DNA from: DASXIW01 sp036497785
GTDB lineage: Bacteria > Pseudomonadota > Alphaproteobacteria > Acetobacterales > Acetobacteraceae
Length of the DNA stretch: 12,820 bases
Assembly (NCBI GenBank): GCA_036497785.1
Contig: DASXIW010000249.1
Span: 1-12,820 of the forward strand
Direction of reading: 5' to 3'
The notes under the pieces: model-generated
Databases searched by the model: none
The model's input: the letters and a program-made list of their open reading frames with translations, nothing else
What the model was told of the DNA's origin: nothing
In this document: piece by piece, positions 1-7,670 of the stretch
How the letters are laid out: each line of letters opens with the position of its first letter
Numbering within the stretch: position 1 is the first letter of the stretch
Translations under genes and position numbers: made by a program

Positions 1-246
1 CGCAAAGGGGCAGAAGCCCCTTTGATCCCATTACCGTCTCACCTGCATCGCCTTCCTTGCCTTGCGCCGCAGGCAATCAACTGCGCGACGCAGCCCGAGC
101 GCTGTGCCGTCGCCAGGAATTTTGGGGCTTCGCCGCTCCCCAGATCGAGAGCGCGGAATGTCGCCCGAAGGCCGAACCCGCAGCCACGCCAAGTAACGGG
201 ATCAAAGGGGCTTCTGCCCCTTTGCGGGTCCGGGCAGAGCCCGGCC
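1..246. repeat. Palindrome-rich dispersed repeat, copy 1 (left end cut by window)
   Basis: Positions 1-34 and 193-226 are inverted copies of each other, matching at 33 of 34 bases. Each is itself a hairpin: a 9-bp stem (3-11 with 16-24; 203-211 with 216-224) and a 4-base loop. A further hairpin follows on the right (CCGGGC at 230-235 with GCCCGG at 239-244). The core carries three blocks shared with the copy at 12061-12270: CTTGCGCCGCAGGCAATC (61-78), TTTTGGGGCTTCGCC (120-134) and CCGCAGCCA (178-186). The mate of the right outer hairpin is expected just left of the window, so the copy is probably incomplete only because the window starts here. I see no gene in this stretch; the short reading frames across it match nothing I recognise. 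The right end abuts the hydrolase stop codon. Confidence 0.8.
203..244 (-). terminator. Tandem hairpins after the hydrolase stop; possible terminator
   Basis: Leftward transcription leaving the hydrolase stop codon (248-250) meets two perfect hairpins in succession: a 6-bp GC stem with a 3-base loop (230-244), then a 9-bp stem with a 4-base loop (203-224). No clear U-tract follows either, so termination is plausible but unproven. Both hairpins belong to the right arm of repeat copy 1. Confidence 0.4.
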
Positions 247-247
247 T

Positions 248-1186
248 TTACGCCGTAACCGCCCGCAACCAGACCGCCGCGTCATCCACGGCCACGCGCG
301 CCTTCGCCACAGCGCCGACCAGCCGCACGAAGCCGTGCAGCACGCCGGAATAGGACTTCAGCGTCACATCCACCCCAGCCGCGCGCAGCCTTTCGGCCAT
401 GACCTCGCTCTCGGAGCGCAGCACGTCCATCTCCGCCAACTGCAACAGGGTCGGTGGAAGTCCCGCGAGATCGGCCCGCAACGGCGCGGCCAGCGGGTTC
501 AGCCGGTCGGCGGCGTCGCGGGCATACAGATCCCAGAACACGTGCATCGCGGCGCCCGTCATGCCAAAGCCCTCGGCATATTGCCGATAGCTCGGCCGGG
601 TGAAATCGCAGTCCACCACCGGATATAGCGGCAGAATACCCCGCAGCGCCGGCCCGCCCATGTCGCGCAGCACAAGGGCCGTGGCAATCGCCAGGTTCCC
701 GCCGGCCGAATCCCCACCCAGCACGATGCGCCCGGCATCGATGCCCCAATCCAGCCCGGCGAGCTGCCGCACCACCGAGACGCACTCGAACAGCGCCTTC
801 GGAAACTTCGCCTCAGGCGCCAACGCATAATCGACGCTGACCACCGCCATCTCAGCCGCCAGAGCGTATTCCCGCGCCAGACCGTCATGCGTGTCGATGG
901 AATGCAGCACCCAGCCGCCGCCATGAAACCAGACCAGCACGGGCAGTTTGCGATCGGTACGGGGCCGATGCACCCGGCATTGCACGCGGCGCCCCTGCGC
1001 CAGGATCCAATAATCCCGCGTCTCCGCCATGACCGGTTCGGGCTTCACCCAGGCCATCGCAAGGCGCTCGCTGATCGCGCGGCACGCATCGAACGGCTCG
1101 GCCATCACCGCCGCCGGCTCCAACGCCGCCGCCGCGTCCATGGCCTGATGCGCGGCCCGCATGTCCGCGTCCCAGCTATCGGTCAT
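248..1186 (-). CDS. Alpha/beta hydrolase, hormone-sensitive-lipase (family IV) type esterase
   Basis: A 312-residue cytoplasmic hydrolase without a signal peptide, expected to cleave carboxylic esters; the true substrate cannot be read from sequence. The HSL-family oxyanion motif HGGG is at residues 88-91 and the nucleophile elbow GDSAG at 158-162, with catalytic Ser160. The likely acid is Asp254 (context AEMD) and the base His284 (context VLHGF), so the triad is complete. The N-terminal ~75 residues form the cap region usual in this family, and the length is typical (about 300-320). The start is supported by GAGG a few bases upstream of the ATG. It appears monocistronic: a terminator-like hairpin lies upstream (1210-1237) and repeat hairpins lie directly after the stop. 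Alternatives are acetyl esterase or a lactone/xenobiotic esterase. The family call is firm; the physiological role is unknown. Confidence 0.88.
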   Translation of the reverse strand: MTDSWDADMRAAHQAMDAAAALEPAAVMAEPFDACRAISERLAMAWVKPEPVMAETRDYWILAQGRRVQCRVHRPRTDRKLPVLVWFHGGGWVLHSIDTHDGLAREYALAAEMAVVSVDYALAPEAKFPKALFECVSVVRQLAGLDWGIDAGRIVLGGDSAGGNLAIATALVLRDMGGPALRGILPLYPVVDCDFTRPSYRQYAEGFGMTGAAMHVFWDLYARDAADRLNPLAAPLRADLAGLPPTLLQLAEMDVLRSESEVMAERLRAAGVDVTLKSYSGVLHGFVRLVGAVAKARVAVDDAAVWLRAVTA

Positions 1187-1209
1187 CTTGCCTCAAACGT
1201 CTCGACATG

Positions 1210-1237
1210 AAAGCCCGAGGGCCGGCCCCCGGGCTTT
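1210..1237. terminator. Strong hairpin between the hydrolase and the small exported protein gene
   Basis: AAAGCCCG (1210-1217) pairs with CGGGCTTT (1230-1237). Inside, GGGCC (1219-1223) pairs with GGCCC (1224-1228), leaving one A/C mismatch and an effectively CCGG loop. It lies 26 bases past the stop of the leftward small gene (1264) and just upstream of the hydrolase start (1186). It should terminate the small gene and insulate the hydrolase. The T-run is short on both strands (CTTTC at the end), so it could work in either direction. Confidence 0.6.
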
Positions 1238-1263
1238 CTTGCTCTCAGCTTCCCGCCGAACGC

Positions 1264-1482
1264 TCAGCCTTGCACCGCCACATGCGTCTTGGGCGCATGG
1301 TGGCTCTTGGTGGCGGAAACCTTGGTCGTGGTCGGCTTGATCATCTTCTTCGCCGAAACCTTGGTAAGATGGGTGGGCTTCTTCTTGAGGCCGGTTGCGG
1401 CCTGCGCGCCGACAACCGACACGGCGAGAGCAGGCAGGGCAAGTCCGATGGACGCCAGCAGATTTCTACGGTTGAGGATCAC
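1264..1482 (-). CDS. Small basic exported protein with a 13-residue internal repeat
   Basis: I recognise no family. The 72-residue product starts with NRRNLLA and a hydrophobic stretch (IGLALPALAVSVVG) ending in AQA, a good signal peptidase I site near residue 28. The twin Arg at residues 5-6 loosely resembles a Tat motif (S-R-R-x-F-L-K) but lacks the Phe. The mature part (about 44 residues) is rich in Lys, Thr, His and Ala, has no Cys, and is strongly basic. TKVSA occurs twice, 13 residues apart; the DNA shows the same as GAAACCTTGGT at 1316-1326 and 1355-1365. I place the start at GTG 1482 because GGAG (1490-1493 on the complement) lies 7 bases upstream. The longer GTG at 1500 adds six residues but has no ribosome site. 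Probably secreted or periplasmic; function unknown. Confidence 0.6.
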   Translation of the reverse strand: MILNRRNLLASIGLALPALAVSVVGAQAATGLKKKPTHLTKVSAKKMIKPTTTKVSATKSHHAPKTHVAVQG

Positions 1483-1489
1483 GGCGACG

Positions 1490-1493
1490 CTCC
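1490..1493 (-). promoter_or_regulatory. Shine-Dalgarno GGAG deciding the start of the small exported protein
   Basis: GGAG on the complement lies 7 bases upstream of GTG 1482. The alternative GTG at 1500 is preceded only by pyrimidine-rich sequence without a purine ribosome site. This favours the 72-residue form, which puts the twin Arg close to the N-terminus as expected for a signal peptide. Confidence 0.5.
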
Positions 1494-1552
1494 GGGACAC
1501 AGGGGTGATGGGTTAAGGCAGGAGACGAACAACGCGCCCTACCTAACTGAAA

Positions 1553-1583
1553 ATTCTATCCTACTCTGTCGATTCGATTGCAA
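1553..1583 (-). promoter_or_regulatory. Candidate promoter for the small exported protein
   Basis: The gap between the DUF1489 stop and the small gene (about 1540-1594) is clearly more AT-rich than its surroundings. On the complement, TTGCAA (1578-1583) could be a -35 box. It is followed 17 bases on by GATAGA (1555-1560) or 19 bases on by TAGAAT (1553-1558) as a -10. The match is imperfect; the call rests on position and AT content as much as on the boxes. Confidence 0.25.
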
Positions 1584-1594
1584 GAAGTTTCGCA

Positions 1595-2020
1595 TCACGA
1601 TAGCAGCCCAAGCGCCCGCAACTCGCGCTGCATCGCCGGCGGCAATGTCTCCTCGCCCTTGGCCCGTGCGCCGGCCACCAGATCAGGCGGTGCCGCATCC
1701 GGCTCCAGGTAGCGCCAGCCCTGAAACGGCTTGGTCGGCCGCCCGGCGACGGGCACCAGCTTCTTGTGCAGCAGAATCCCCGCGCAGGCCGAGCCGTCAT
1801 CCCACTGATCCTCGATCACATCCAGCACGCGCTGGCGCACCAGCAGCGCCCCGGCGATCACCCAGTACAGCGAGCCACCATCGGCGATTTCCGCGGCCCG
1901 GCGCGGAAAATTGCGCGTGCGGTGGCGCAGCGGCGGCATCTCCTTCGCGCGCACGGCCTGCACTTCGCGCAGATGCGCGATATCGCGGATCCCGACGGCG
2001 AGTTTCATGATGTGCAGCAT
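1595..2020 (-). CDS. DUF1489 family protein
   Basis: A 141-residue soluble protein of the DUF1489 family, conserved mainly in Alphaproteobacteria and of unknown function. Recognisable family features are the N-terminal MLHIMKLAVG (family members begin with a similar M-H-x-x-K-L string), the central ADGGSLYWVIAGALLVRQRVLD (residues 46-67) and the late block PFQGWRYLEPDAAPPDL (about 98-114). Length is normal for the family. ATG 2020 is chosen to keep the family N-terminus; the ribosome site is weak and Met at 2008 is the only close alternative. It follows the M20 amidohydrolase by 32 bases on the same strand and is probably cotranscribed with it, which may make up for the weak site. Nothing in the sequence shows a reaction; there is no signal peptide or membrane segment. 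Confidence 0.85.
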   Translation of the reverse strand: MLHIMKLAVGIRDIAHLREVQAVRAKEMPPLRHRTRNFPRRAAEIADGGSLYWVIAGALLVRQRVLDVIEDQWDDGSACAGILLHKKLVPVAGRPTKPFQGWRYLEPDAAPPDLVAGARAKGEETLPPAMQRELRALGLLS

Positions 2021-2052
2021 GGCGTATCGGCCGTCCCCGGCGGGGATGCAGG

Positions 2053-3474
2053 TCAGACGGGCGTCGGCCGGACCGGCGGCTTCACATCGGCCGGGATCGG
2101 GCAGACATAGGGATTGCCGTCGGTACGCTCAGCCAGATCGGCCTTGGCGCGGGCCACCAGCACCGGGTCGCGAATAGCGTCCACCGCCGTCGCCGCCATC
2201 ACCTTGGCCACATGCACCATGCCCTTCTTGGCATGCGGCGTCTTGCCCTGGGCGGTCATCTGCCAGGAATGCAGCGGCGTGCCCACGGCCATGGTCGCGC
2301 CATCAGCCTGCACCAGCGGCACCACCCAGCTCACATCGCCCACATCGGTCGAGCACAGCAGCGGCTCGCCGCGCAGCCCCAGCGGATAGATACCGTCGGT
2401 CAGGGGCTCATCACGGCGGATCTTCAGCCCGGTGCGGCGATAGGGTGCCGCGATATCGTCCGACGCAAGCGTGGCGCGGATCTGCTCGGCCAGCGCGCGG
2501 TCCGCCGCGTCGAAGGGCGGCGGCCCGAGCCGCTCGAAATTATCCTGCATCGCCCGCTCCAACGGCCCATTGGCCATCAGGTTCGACACCGCGCTGATGA
2601 TCTTGATGTCCACGCTCGTCTCGGTCATCAGCGCCGCACCCTGCGCGACTTTCTTCACCCGCTCCACCAGCGCCTGCATTTCGGCCAGGGTGCGGGCGCG
2701 GACGGCATAGCGCACGGCGGCCTTGGCCTGCACCACGTTGGGCGCCACACCGCCGCCATCCAGCATGGCGTAATGGATGCGTGCATCGCTGGGCATATGC
2801 TCGCGCATGTAGTTCACGCCCACATTCGTCAGCTCCACCGCATCCAGCGCCGACCGCCCGAGATGCGGCGTGGCCGCGGCGTGAGAGGCACGGCCGGTGA
2901 AGGTGAAATCGATGCGGATATTGGCCAGGCTCTGCGCGTCGTTCACGCCAGCAAAAGACATCGGATGCCAGGTGATGGCGATGTCCACGTCGTCGAACGC
3001 GCCCTCGCGCACCATGAAGCCCTTGGCCGCCCCACCCTCTTCCGCCGGACAACCGTAATAGCGCACCCGGCCGGGCAGACCGTTGGCGGCCAGCCAGTCC
3101 TTCACCGCCGTCGCGGCGAGCAACGAGGCGGAGCCGAGCAGGTTATGACCGCAGCCATGCCCCATGCCGTCGCCCGGTATCGGGCTGGGCGCGATCACCC
3201 CGGCTTCCTGGCTCAGCCCGGGCAGCGCGTCGTATTCGCCCAGAATGGCGATCACCGGGCCACCCTCGCCCGCCTCGCCCATCACCGCCGTCGGAATGCC
3301 GGCCAGTTCCTCGGTCACGCGGAAACCCTGCTCGCGCAGCACCGCCGCATGCTCGGCCACCGATTTGTATTCGTTATAGGCGATCTCGGGCATGCCCCAG
3401 ACCCGGTCGCTCAGCGCCTCGAATATTTCCTTCTTCTCATCGACAAGCGTCCAGACCTGATCAGCGTTCTGCAT
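2053..3474 (-). CDS. M20 family metallo-amidohydrolase, AbgB-like
   Basis: A 473-residue di-metal hydrolase of the M20D group. It is closest in character to AbgB, the subunit of p-aminobenzoyl-glutamate hydrolase, which cleaves an amide bond to glutamate. Visible motifs: GEYDALPGL (79-87), the metal-binding GHGCGH (105-110), PAEEGGAAK (143-151) with the catalytic Glu pair 145-146, a metal-ligand His170 (TWHP), and the dimerisation-domain motif GRASHAA (194-200). Length fits AbgB (about 480). No partner AbgA or transporter AbgT lies nearby, so the substrate may be another N-acyl amino acid or dipeptide. The tail is proline-rich (PPVRPTPV). The start is supported by AAGGGGTGGA on the complement, followed by an unusual run of A that continues into the ATG. 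It lies downstream of acnA (63 bases) and upstream of DUF1489. Family firm, substrate open. Confidence 0.85.
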   Translation of the reverse strand: MQNADQVWTLVDEKKEIFEALSDRVWGMPEIAYNEYKSVAEHAAVLREQGFRVTEELAGIPTAVMGEAGEGGPVIAILGEYDALPGLSQEAGVIAPSPIPGDGMGHGCGHNLLGSASLLAATAVKDWLAANGLPGRVRYYGCPAEEGGAAKGFMVREGAFDDVDIAITWHPMSFAGVNDAQSLANIRIDFTFTGRASHAAATPHLGRSALDAVELTNVGVNYMREHMPSDARIHYAMLDGGGVAPNVVQAKAAVRYAVRARTLAEMQALVERVKKVAQGAALMTETSVDIKIISAVSNLMANGPLERAMQDNFERLGPPPFDAADRALAEQIRATLASDDIAAPYRRTGLKIRRDEPLTDGIYPLGLRGEPLLCSTDVGDVSWVVPLVQADGATMAVGTPLHSWQMTAQGKTPHAKKGMVHVAKVMAATAVDAIRDPVLVARAKADLAERTDGNPYVCPIPADVKPPVRPTPV

Positions 3475-3499
3475 TTTTTTTCCACCCCTTGCCGAGACG

Positions 3500-3520
3500 C
3501 CCCTCCCGGCGCGGGAGGGG
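3500..3520 (-). terminator. Hairpin between acnA and the M20 gene
   Basis: CCCCTCCCG (3500-3508) pairs perfectly with CGGGAGGGG (3512-3520) around a 3-base GCG loop. It begins 17 bases past the acnA stop codon. No U-tract follows immediately on the leftward strand; the A-run on that strand lies further on, at the M20 start. It may terminate part of acnA transcription, or protect the 3' end of the acnA message while letting some read-through reach the M20 gene. Confidence 0.5.
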
Positions 3521-3537
3521 GGAAGTCGTCGTCGTTT

Positions 3538-6225
3538 TCAGGCCGCCTTGGCCATTTCGCGAAGCACATATTGCAGGATGCCGCCGTGCCGGTAATAGGC
3601 AACCTCGTCGACGGTGTTCACGCCGCAGATCACCTGCACCGTGTCACTGCTGCCATCCGGCCGATGGATCACCACCGACACATCCATGCGCGGCGTCAGA
3701 TTCTCCAGCCCCAGAATGTCCAGCGTCTCGCCGCCGGTCAGCCCTAGGCTCTTGCGGTCCATGCCCGGCTTGAAGATCAGCGGCATCACGCCCATCCCCA
3801 CCAGGTTGGAGCGGTGGATGCGCTCGAAGCTCTCCACGATCACCGCCTTCACGCCCAGCAGGAACGTGCCCTTCGCCGCCCAGTCGCGCGACGAGCCCAT
3901 GCCGTATTCCTTGCCGCCGAAGATCACCAACGGCACGCCTTCGGCCTTGTAGCGCATGGCCGTATCATAGATCGGCATCTGCTCGCCGGAGGGCAGGTGC
4001 TTGGTGTAGCCACCTTCCACCCCGGACAGCATTTCGTTCTTGATGCGGATATTGGCGAAGGTGCCGCGCATCATGATCTCGTGGTTGCCGCGCCGCGCGC
4101 CGTAGCTGTTGAAATCCTTCTGCAGGATCTGGCGCTCGCCCAGATACTCGCCGGCGGGCGACACCTTGCGGATATTGCCCGCCGGGCTGATGTGGTCGGT
4201 GGTGATGCTGTCGCCCAGCACCGCCAGGATGCGCGCCCCCTTGATGTCCCCAACCGGCTTCGGCTCCATGGTGATGCCGTCGAAATAGGGCGGGTTCTTC
4301 ACATAGGTGGAGCCGTCGGACCAGCCATAGGTGGCGCTGTCGTCAGCCAACTTGATCGCCTGCCACTGCGCCGGCCCCTTGAACACCTCGCCATAGCGCT
4401 TGAGGAACTGGTCGCGCGACAGGCTGCCGCCGACCACATCGGCGATCTCCTTGTTGGAGGGCCAGATGTCCTTCAGATAAACCGGCTTGCCGTCCTTGGT
4501 GGTGCCGAGCGGCTGGGTCGCGATGTCCTTGGCCACCGTGCCGAACAACGCATAAGCCACCACCAGCGGCGGGCTGGCCAGATAGTTCGCCCGCGTGTTC
4601 GGGCTCACCCGCCCCTCGAAGTTGCGGTTGCCAGACAGCACGGCAGCGACCACCAGCTGGTTATCCTCGATCGCGTCGATCAACTCGTCGGATAGTGGGC
4701 CGGAATTGCCGATGCAGGTGGTGCAGCCATAACCCACGGTCTGGAACCCGATCGCATCCAGATCCGCCGTCAGCCCGGCCTTGTCCAGATACTCCGTCAC
4801 CACCTGAGACCCGGGGGCCAGCGACGTCTTCACCCAGGGCTTCGGCGCCAGCCCCAGCGCGCGCGCCTTGCGCGCCACCAGCCCGGCGGCCACCATCACA
4901 TAGGGGTTGGAGGTATTGGTGCAGCTGGTGATCGCCGCGATCATCACGTCGCCATGGGTGATCTCGTAATTGGTGTTGGCCACCTTCACGGATTTGGAGA
5001 TCTCGCCAGCCGGCACGCTTTTGGCCAGATCGGCCTTGAAGCCGGCGGCCGTATCCTTCAGCAGCACCCGGTCCTGTGGCCGCTTCGGCCCGGCCACGCT
5101 GGGCTGCACCGTGGACAGGTCCAGCTCCAGCACATCGGTGAACACCGGCTCCGGCATGGAGGCGTCGTTCCACATGCCCTGCGCCTTGCAATAGGCCTCG
5201 ACCATCGCAATCCGGTCATGGTCGCGCCCGGTCAGGCGCATATAGCTCAGCGTCACCTCGTCCACCGGGAAGAAGCCGCAGGTCGCACCGTATTCCGGCG
5301 CCATATTGGCGATGGTGGCACGATCGGCCAGCGCCATCTCGGACATGCCGGGCCCGAAGAACTCGACGAACTTGCCCACCACGCCATGCTTGCGCAGCAT
5401 CTGCGTCACGGTCAGCACCAGATCGGTGGCGGTCGCCCCCTCCGGCAGCTTGCCGGTCACGCGGAAACCGACCACGTCGGGGATCAGCATGGCGATGGCC
5501 TGGCCCAGCATCGCGGCCTCGGCCTCGATGCCGCCCACGCCCCAGCCCAGCACGCCCATGCCGTTCACCATGGTGGTGTGGCTGTCCGTGCCGTACAGCG
5601 TGTCCGGATAGGCATAGGTCGTGCCGTTCACATCGGCCGTCCACACCGCCTGGGACAGATATTCCAGGTTCACCTGATGGCAGATGCCGGTGCCCGGCGG
5701 CACCACGCGGAAATCGTCGAACGCGGTCTGGCCCCAACGCAGGAACACATAGCGCTCGGCATTGCGTTCGAACTCCGTATCAACGTTCTTCTGCAGGCTG
5801 TCCTTGCTGCCGAACGAATCCACCTGCACAGAATGGTCGATCACCAGATCGACGGGGATCAGCGGGTTCACCCGCTCCGGCTTGCCGCCCAGTGCGAGGA
5901 TGCCGTCGCGCATCGCCGCCAGATCCACCACCGCAGGCACGCCGGTGAAATCCTGCATCAGGATACGCGCGGGCTTGAACGGCACCTCCTTCGTGGAGGA
6001 CGCGCGCTCCAGCCAACCGGCAACCGCCTTCGCGTCATCCACGGTGTAGGTGCGGCCATCCTCGAAGCGCAGCACATTCTCCAGCAGCACCTTCAGGCTG
6101 ACCGGCAGGCGGGAAATGTCGCCCAGTTTCCGGGCTGCCTCGGGCAGGGAGAAATACGTGTAGCTGCGGCCCGCCACATCCAGCGTGCGGCGGGTCTTCA
6201 GGCTGTCCTGCCCGACTGATTTCAT
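3538..6225 (-). CDS. acnA: Aconitate hydratase AcnA (IRP-type)
   Basis: Interconverts citrate and isocitrate in the TCA cycle, using a 4Fe-4S cluster, in the cytoplasm. The 895-residue product has the full AcnA/IRP layout. Early conserved segments include [20 protein letters not shown] (87-106) and HSVQVDSFG (131-139). The cluster ligands are Cys435 (TSCTNTSNP) and Cys501 and Cys504 ([14 protein letters not shown]), at the same numbering as E. coli AcnA as I recall it. The swivel domain carries [13 protein letters not shown] (671-683), RRGNHE (711-716) and [12 protein letters not shown] (775-786). The frame is open 46 codons further upstream, but ATG 6225 gives the family N-terminus ([15 protein letters not shown]) and has AAGG 9 bases upstream, so the longer form is rejected. 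It is transcribed divergently from ccmA and probably leads the M20-DUF1489 genes. No missing residue or frameshift was seen. Confidence 0.97.
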   Translation of the reverse strand: MKSVGQDSLKTRRTLDVAGRSYTYFSLPEAARKLGDISRLPVSLKVLLENVLRFEDGRTYTVDDAKAVAGWLERASSTKEVPFKPARILMQDFTGVPAVVDLAAMRDGILALGGKPERVNPLIPVDLVIDHSVQVDSFGSKDSLQKNVDTEFERNAERYVFLRWGQTAFDDFRVVPPGTGICHQVNLEYLSQAVWTADVNGTTYAYPDTLYGTDSHTTMVNGMGVLGWGVGGIEAEAAMLGQAIAMLIPDVVGFRVTGKLPEGATATDLVLTVTQMLRKHGVVGKFVEFFGPGMSEMALADRATIANMAPEYGATCGFFPVDEVTLSYMRLTGRDHDRIAMVEAYCKAQGMWNDASMPEPVFTDVLELDLSTVQPSVAGPKRPQDRVLLKDTAAGFKADLAKSVPAGEISKSVKVANTNYEITHGDVMIAAITSCTNTSNPYVMVAAGLVARKARALGLAPKPWVKTSLAPGSQVVTEYLDKAGLTADLDAIGFQTVGYGCTTCIGNSGPLSDELIDAIEDNQLVVAAVLSGNRNFEGRVSPNTRANYLASPPLVVAYALFGTVAKDIATQPLGTTKDGKPVYLKDIWPSNKEIADVVGGSLSRDQFLKRYGEVFKGPAQWQAIKLADDSATYGWSDGSTYVKNPPYFDGITMEPKPVGDIKGARILAVLGDSITTDHISPAGNIRKVSPAGEYLGERQILQKDFNSYGARRGNHEIMMRGTFANIRIKNEMLSGVEGGYTKHLPSGEQMPIYDTAMRYKAEGVPLVIFGGKEYGMGSSRDWAAKGTFLLGVKAVIVESFERIHRSNLVGMGVMPLIFKPGMDRKSLGLTGGETLDILGLENLTPRMDVSVVIHRPDGSSDTVQVICGVNTVDEVAYYRHGGILQYVLREMAKAA

Positions 6226-6396
6226 GAAAATATGCCTTCGTGTTGCGCCGCGCGCGGCTTCGGAGCATGTCCCGAAGGGCGGGCTGGCAAAGGTGGTTAC
6301 CGGCGCACCGCTTAAACCATACAAGGCCGGGGTCGTCCACAGCCCGCCGGCCCGCTTTGCCACGGCGCGACGCCGCTGGCTGAACCGAGGGGAGAC
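6226..6396. promoter_or_regulatory. Divergent acnA / ccmA intergenic region
   Basis: This 171-bp gap must supply promoters for acnA (leftward) and the ccmA run (rightward). I could not match convincing -35/-10 pairs. A small hairpin, CTTCGG (6258-6263) with CCGAAG (6272-6277) and an 8-base loop, would sit in the acnA leader about 33-52 bases before its start codon. AAGG (6235-6238, complement) is the acnA ribosome site. AGGGGA (about 6388-6393) is the ribosome site for the GTG start of ccmA. Confidence 0.45.
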
Positions 6397-7008
6397 GTGC
6401 TGAGCGCGGTGGGGCTGGCGGCATTCCGGGGCGAGCGCCTGGTGTTCTCCGAGCTCGGATTCGCAGTGCCGGAAGGCGGCGCGCTGCTGCTCACCGGCCC
6501 GAACGGCGCCGGCAAATCAACCCTGCTGCGCGTGCTCGCCGGGCTTGGCCGCGCCGAGGCCGGACAGGTGCTGTGGCACGGCCAGGACGCGCTGGACGAC
6601 CTCGCCGCCCATGCCGCCCGCATCGCCTATCTCGGCCATCTCGATGCGATCAAGCCCGGGCTGACAGCTTCCGAGAATCTGCGCTTCCGCGCAGCCCCGG
6701 GTGCCGTGGAAAGCGCACTGGACGCGGTCGGTCTCGCCAGCCTGGCCGACCTGCCCGCCCGCATGCTGTCCGCCGGCCAGAAGCGCCGCCTCGCCCTCGC
6801 CCGGCTGATAACGCGCGCGGCGCCGATCTGGCTGCTGGACGAACCCACGCTGGGAGTGGACGCCGCCTCCGTCGATCGATTCGCCGTCATGCTGGCCACC
6901 CATCGCGCCGCTGGTGGCGTGGTCGTCGCCGCCACCCATCTGCCGCTGCCCTTGCCCGATGCGGCGGAACTCCGCCTGTCCGGCATGCAAACGGCCGTTG
7001 CGGCATGA
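6397..7008 (+). CDS. ccmA: Heme exporter ATP-binding protein CcmA
   Basis: ATPase subunit of the CcmABCD complex. In cytochrome c maturation (System I), ATP hydrolysis by CcmA drives release of heme-loaded CcmE from CcmC/CcmD. The 203-residue protein is one ABC ATPase domain: Walker [10 protein letters not shown] (34-42), ABC signature LSAGQKRR (124-131), Walker B ending in LLDEP (146-150) and the H-loop His181. Length is typical of CcmA (about 200-210). The start is a GTG preceded by a good AGGGGA site. It overlaps ccmB by 4 bases (ATGA), the usual ccmA-ccmB translational coupling. The pairing with ccmB separates it from generic small ABC ATPases, which would otherwise be hard to exclude. 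Confidence 0.92.
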   Translation: MLSAVGLAAFRGERLVFSELGFAVPEGGALLLTGPNGAGKSTLLRVLAGLGRAEAGQVLWHGQDALDDLAAHAARIAYLGHLDAIKPGLTASENLRFRAAPGAVESALDAVGLASLADLPARMLSAGQKRRLALARLITRAAPIWLLDEPTLGVDAASVDRFAVMLATHRAAGGVVVAATHLPLPLPDAAELRLSGMQTAVAA

Positions 7009-7670
7009 AGCTGTTCGGCGCCTTGCTGGCGCGTGAGCTGCGCCTGTCCCTGCGGCATGGCGGGGATACCGTAGCCGCATTGCTTTTTTTCCTGCTGGCC
7101 GGCTCGCTGTTCCCGCTGGCCATCGGCCCTGCGCCGGAAACACTCGGCCGACTCGCCCCCGGCATCGTCTGGGTTTGCGCCCTGCTCGCCGCCCTCCTCC
7201 CGCTGGACCGGCTATTCGGCGCGGAGCTGGAGGATGGCTCGCTCGATCAGCTCCTGCTCTGCGGCCTGCCCGCCCCGGCCATCGCGCTCGCCAAGGCCAG
7301 CGGCCACTGGCTGGTCACCGGCCTGCCCTTGCTGGTCGCCGCCTTCCCGCTCGCGGTCATGCTGCGCATGCCGGGCACGGCCATGCCCGCTCTGCTCACC
7401 GGCCTGCTGCCCGGCACTCTCGTTTTGTCCCTGCTCGGCAGCACCGGGGCCGCCATCGTTCTGGGCGCGCGGCGCGGCGGCGTGCTGCTGCCGCTGCTCG
7501 TGCTGCCACTCACCGCCCCGGTGCTGATCTTCGGCGTGGGCGCCACGGATGCTGCCTCAGGCGGGCTCAGCCCCCGCCCGCATCTGCTGCTCCTCGCCGC
7601 ACTGCTCGTTGCCGCGCTGCCCCTCTGCCCCCTCGCCGCAGGAGCCGCCTTGCGCCATGCCGCCGAATAG
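7005..7670 (+). CDS. ccmB: Heme exporter membrane protein CcmB
   Basis: Membrane subunit paired with CcmA in cytochrome c maturation, in the inner membrane. The 221-residue product has six predicted membrane segments (about residues 21-41, 52-68, 101-121, 127-151, 159-181 and 194-216). It carries the characteristic cytoplasmic segment LFGAELEDGSLDQLLLCG (70-87; family pattern D/E-DGSL-(E/D)QL). Length matches the family (about 220). The start ATG 7005 overlaps the ccmA stop, and the N-terminus [17 protein letters not shown] fits CcmB. The stop codon lies inside the start of the next gene, a DMT transporter. ccmC, the usual next gene in many bacteria, is absent here, so the rest of the System I genes must lie elsewhere if the pathway is complete. 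Confidence 0.92.
   Translation: MKLFGALLARELRLSLRHGGDTVAALLFFLLAGSLFPLAIGPAPETLGRLAPGIVWVCALLAALLPLDRLFGAELEDGSLDQLLLCGLPAPAIALAKASGHWLVTGLPLLVAAFPLAVMLRMPGTAMPALLTGLLPGTLVLSLLGSTGAAIVLGARRGGVLLPLLVLPLTAPVLIFGVGATDAASGGLSPRPHLLLLAALLVAALPLCPLAAGAALRHAAE

Noticed and set aside
1289..1516. Rightward 75-codon frame over the small exported protein gene
   Set aside because: Its hydrophobic stretch (LLVAETLVVVGLIIFFAETL) is the antisense of the Lys/Thr repeat codons. The leftward frame has a signal peptide, a cleavage site and a ribosome site, so it is preferred.
4954..6219. Rightward open frame of 421 codons opposite acnA
   Set aside because: His/Arg/Gly-rich translation without domains, antisense to a complete aconitase. 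Rejected as a shadow; the 511-codon frame at 2212-3747 opposite the M20 gene was dropped for the same reason.
6226..6363. 46-codon N-terminal extension of acnA
   Set aside because: The residues do not resemble AcnA or a targeting signal. ATG 6225 gives the family N-terminus, has an AAGG site, and puts the cluster cysteines at the expected 435/501/504.
7300..7315. GCCACTGG resembling part of a cobalamin riboswitch B12 box
   Set aside because: It is inside the ccmB coding region and in frame with a conserved membrane protein. No other riboswitch elements surround it, and the following genes are not B12 genes. No cobalamin riboswitch was recognised elsewhere in the window.
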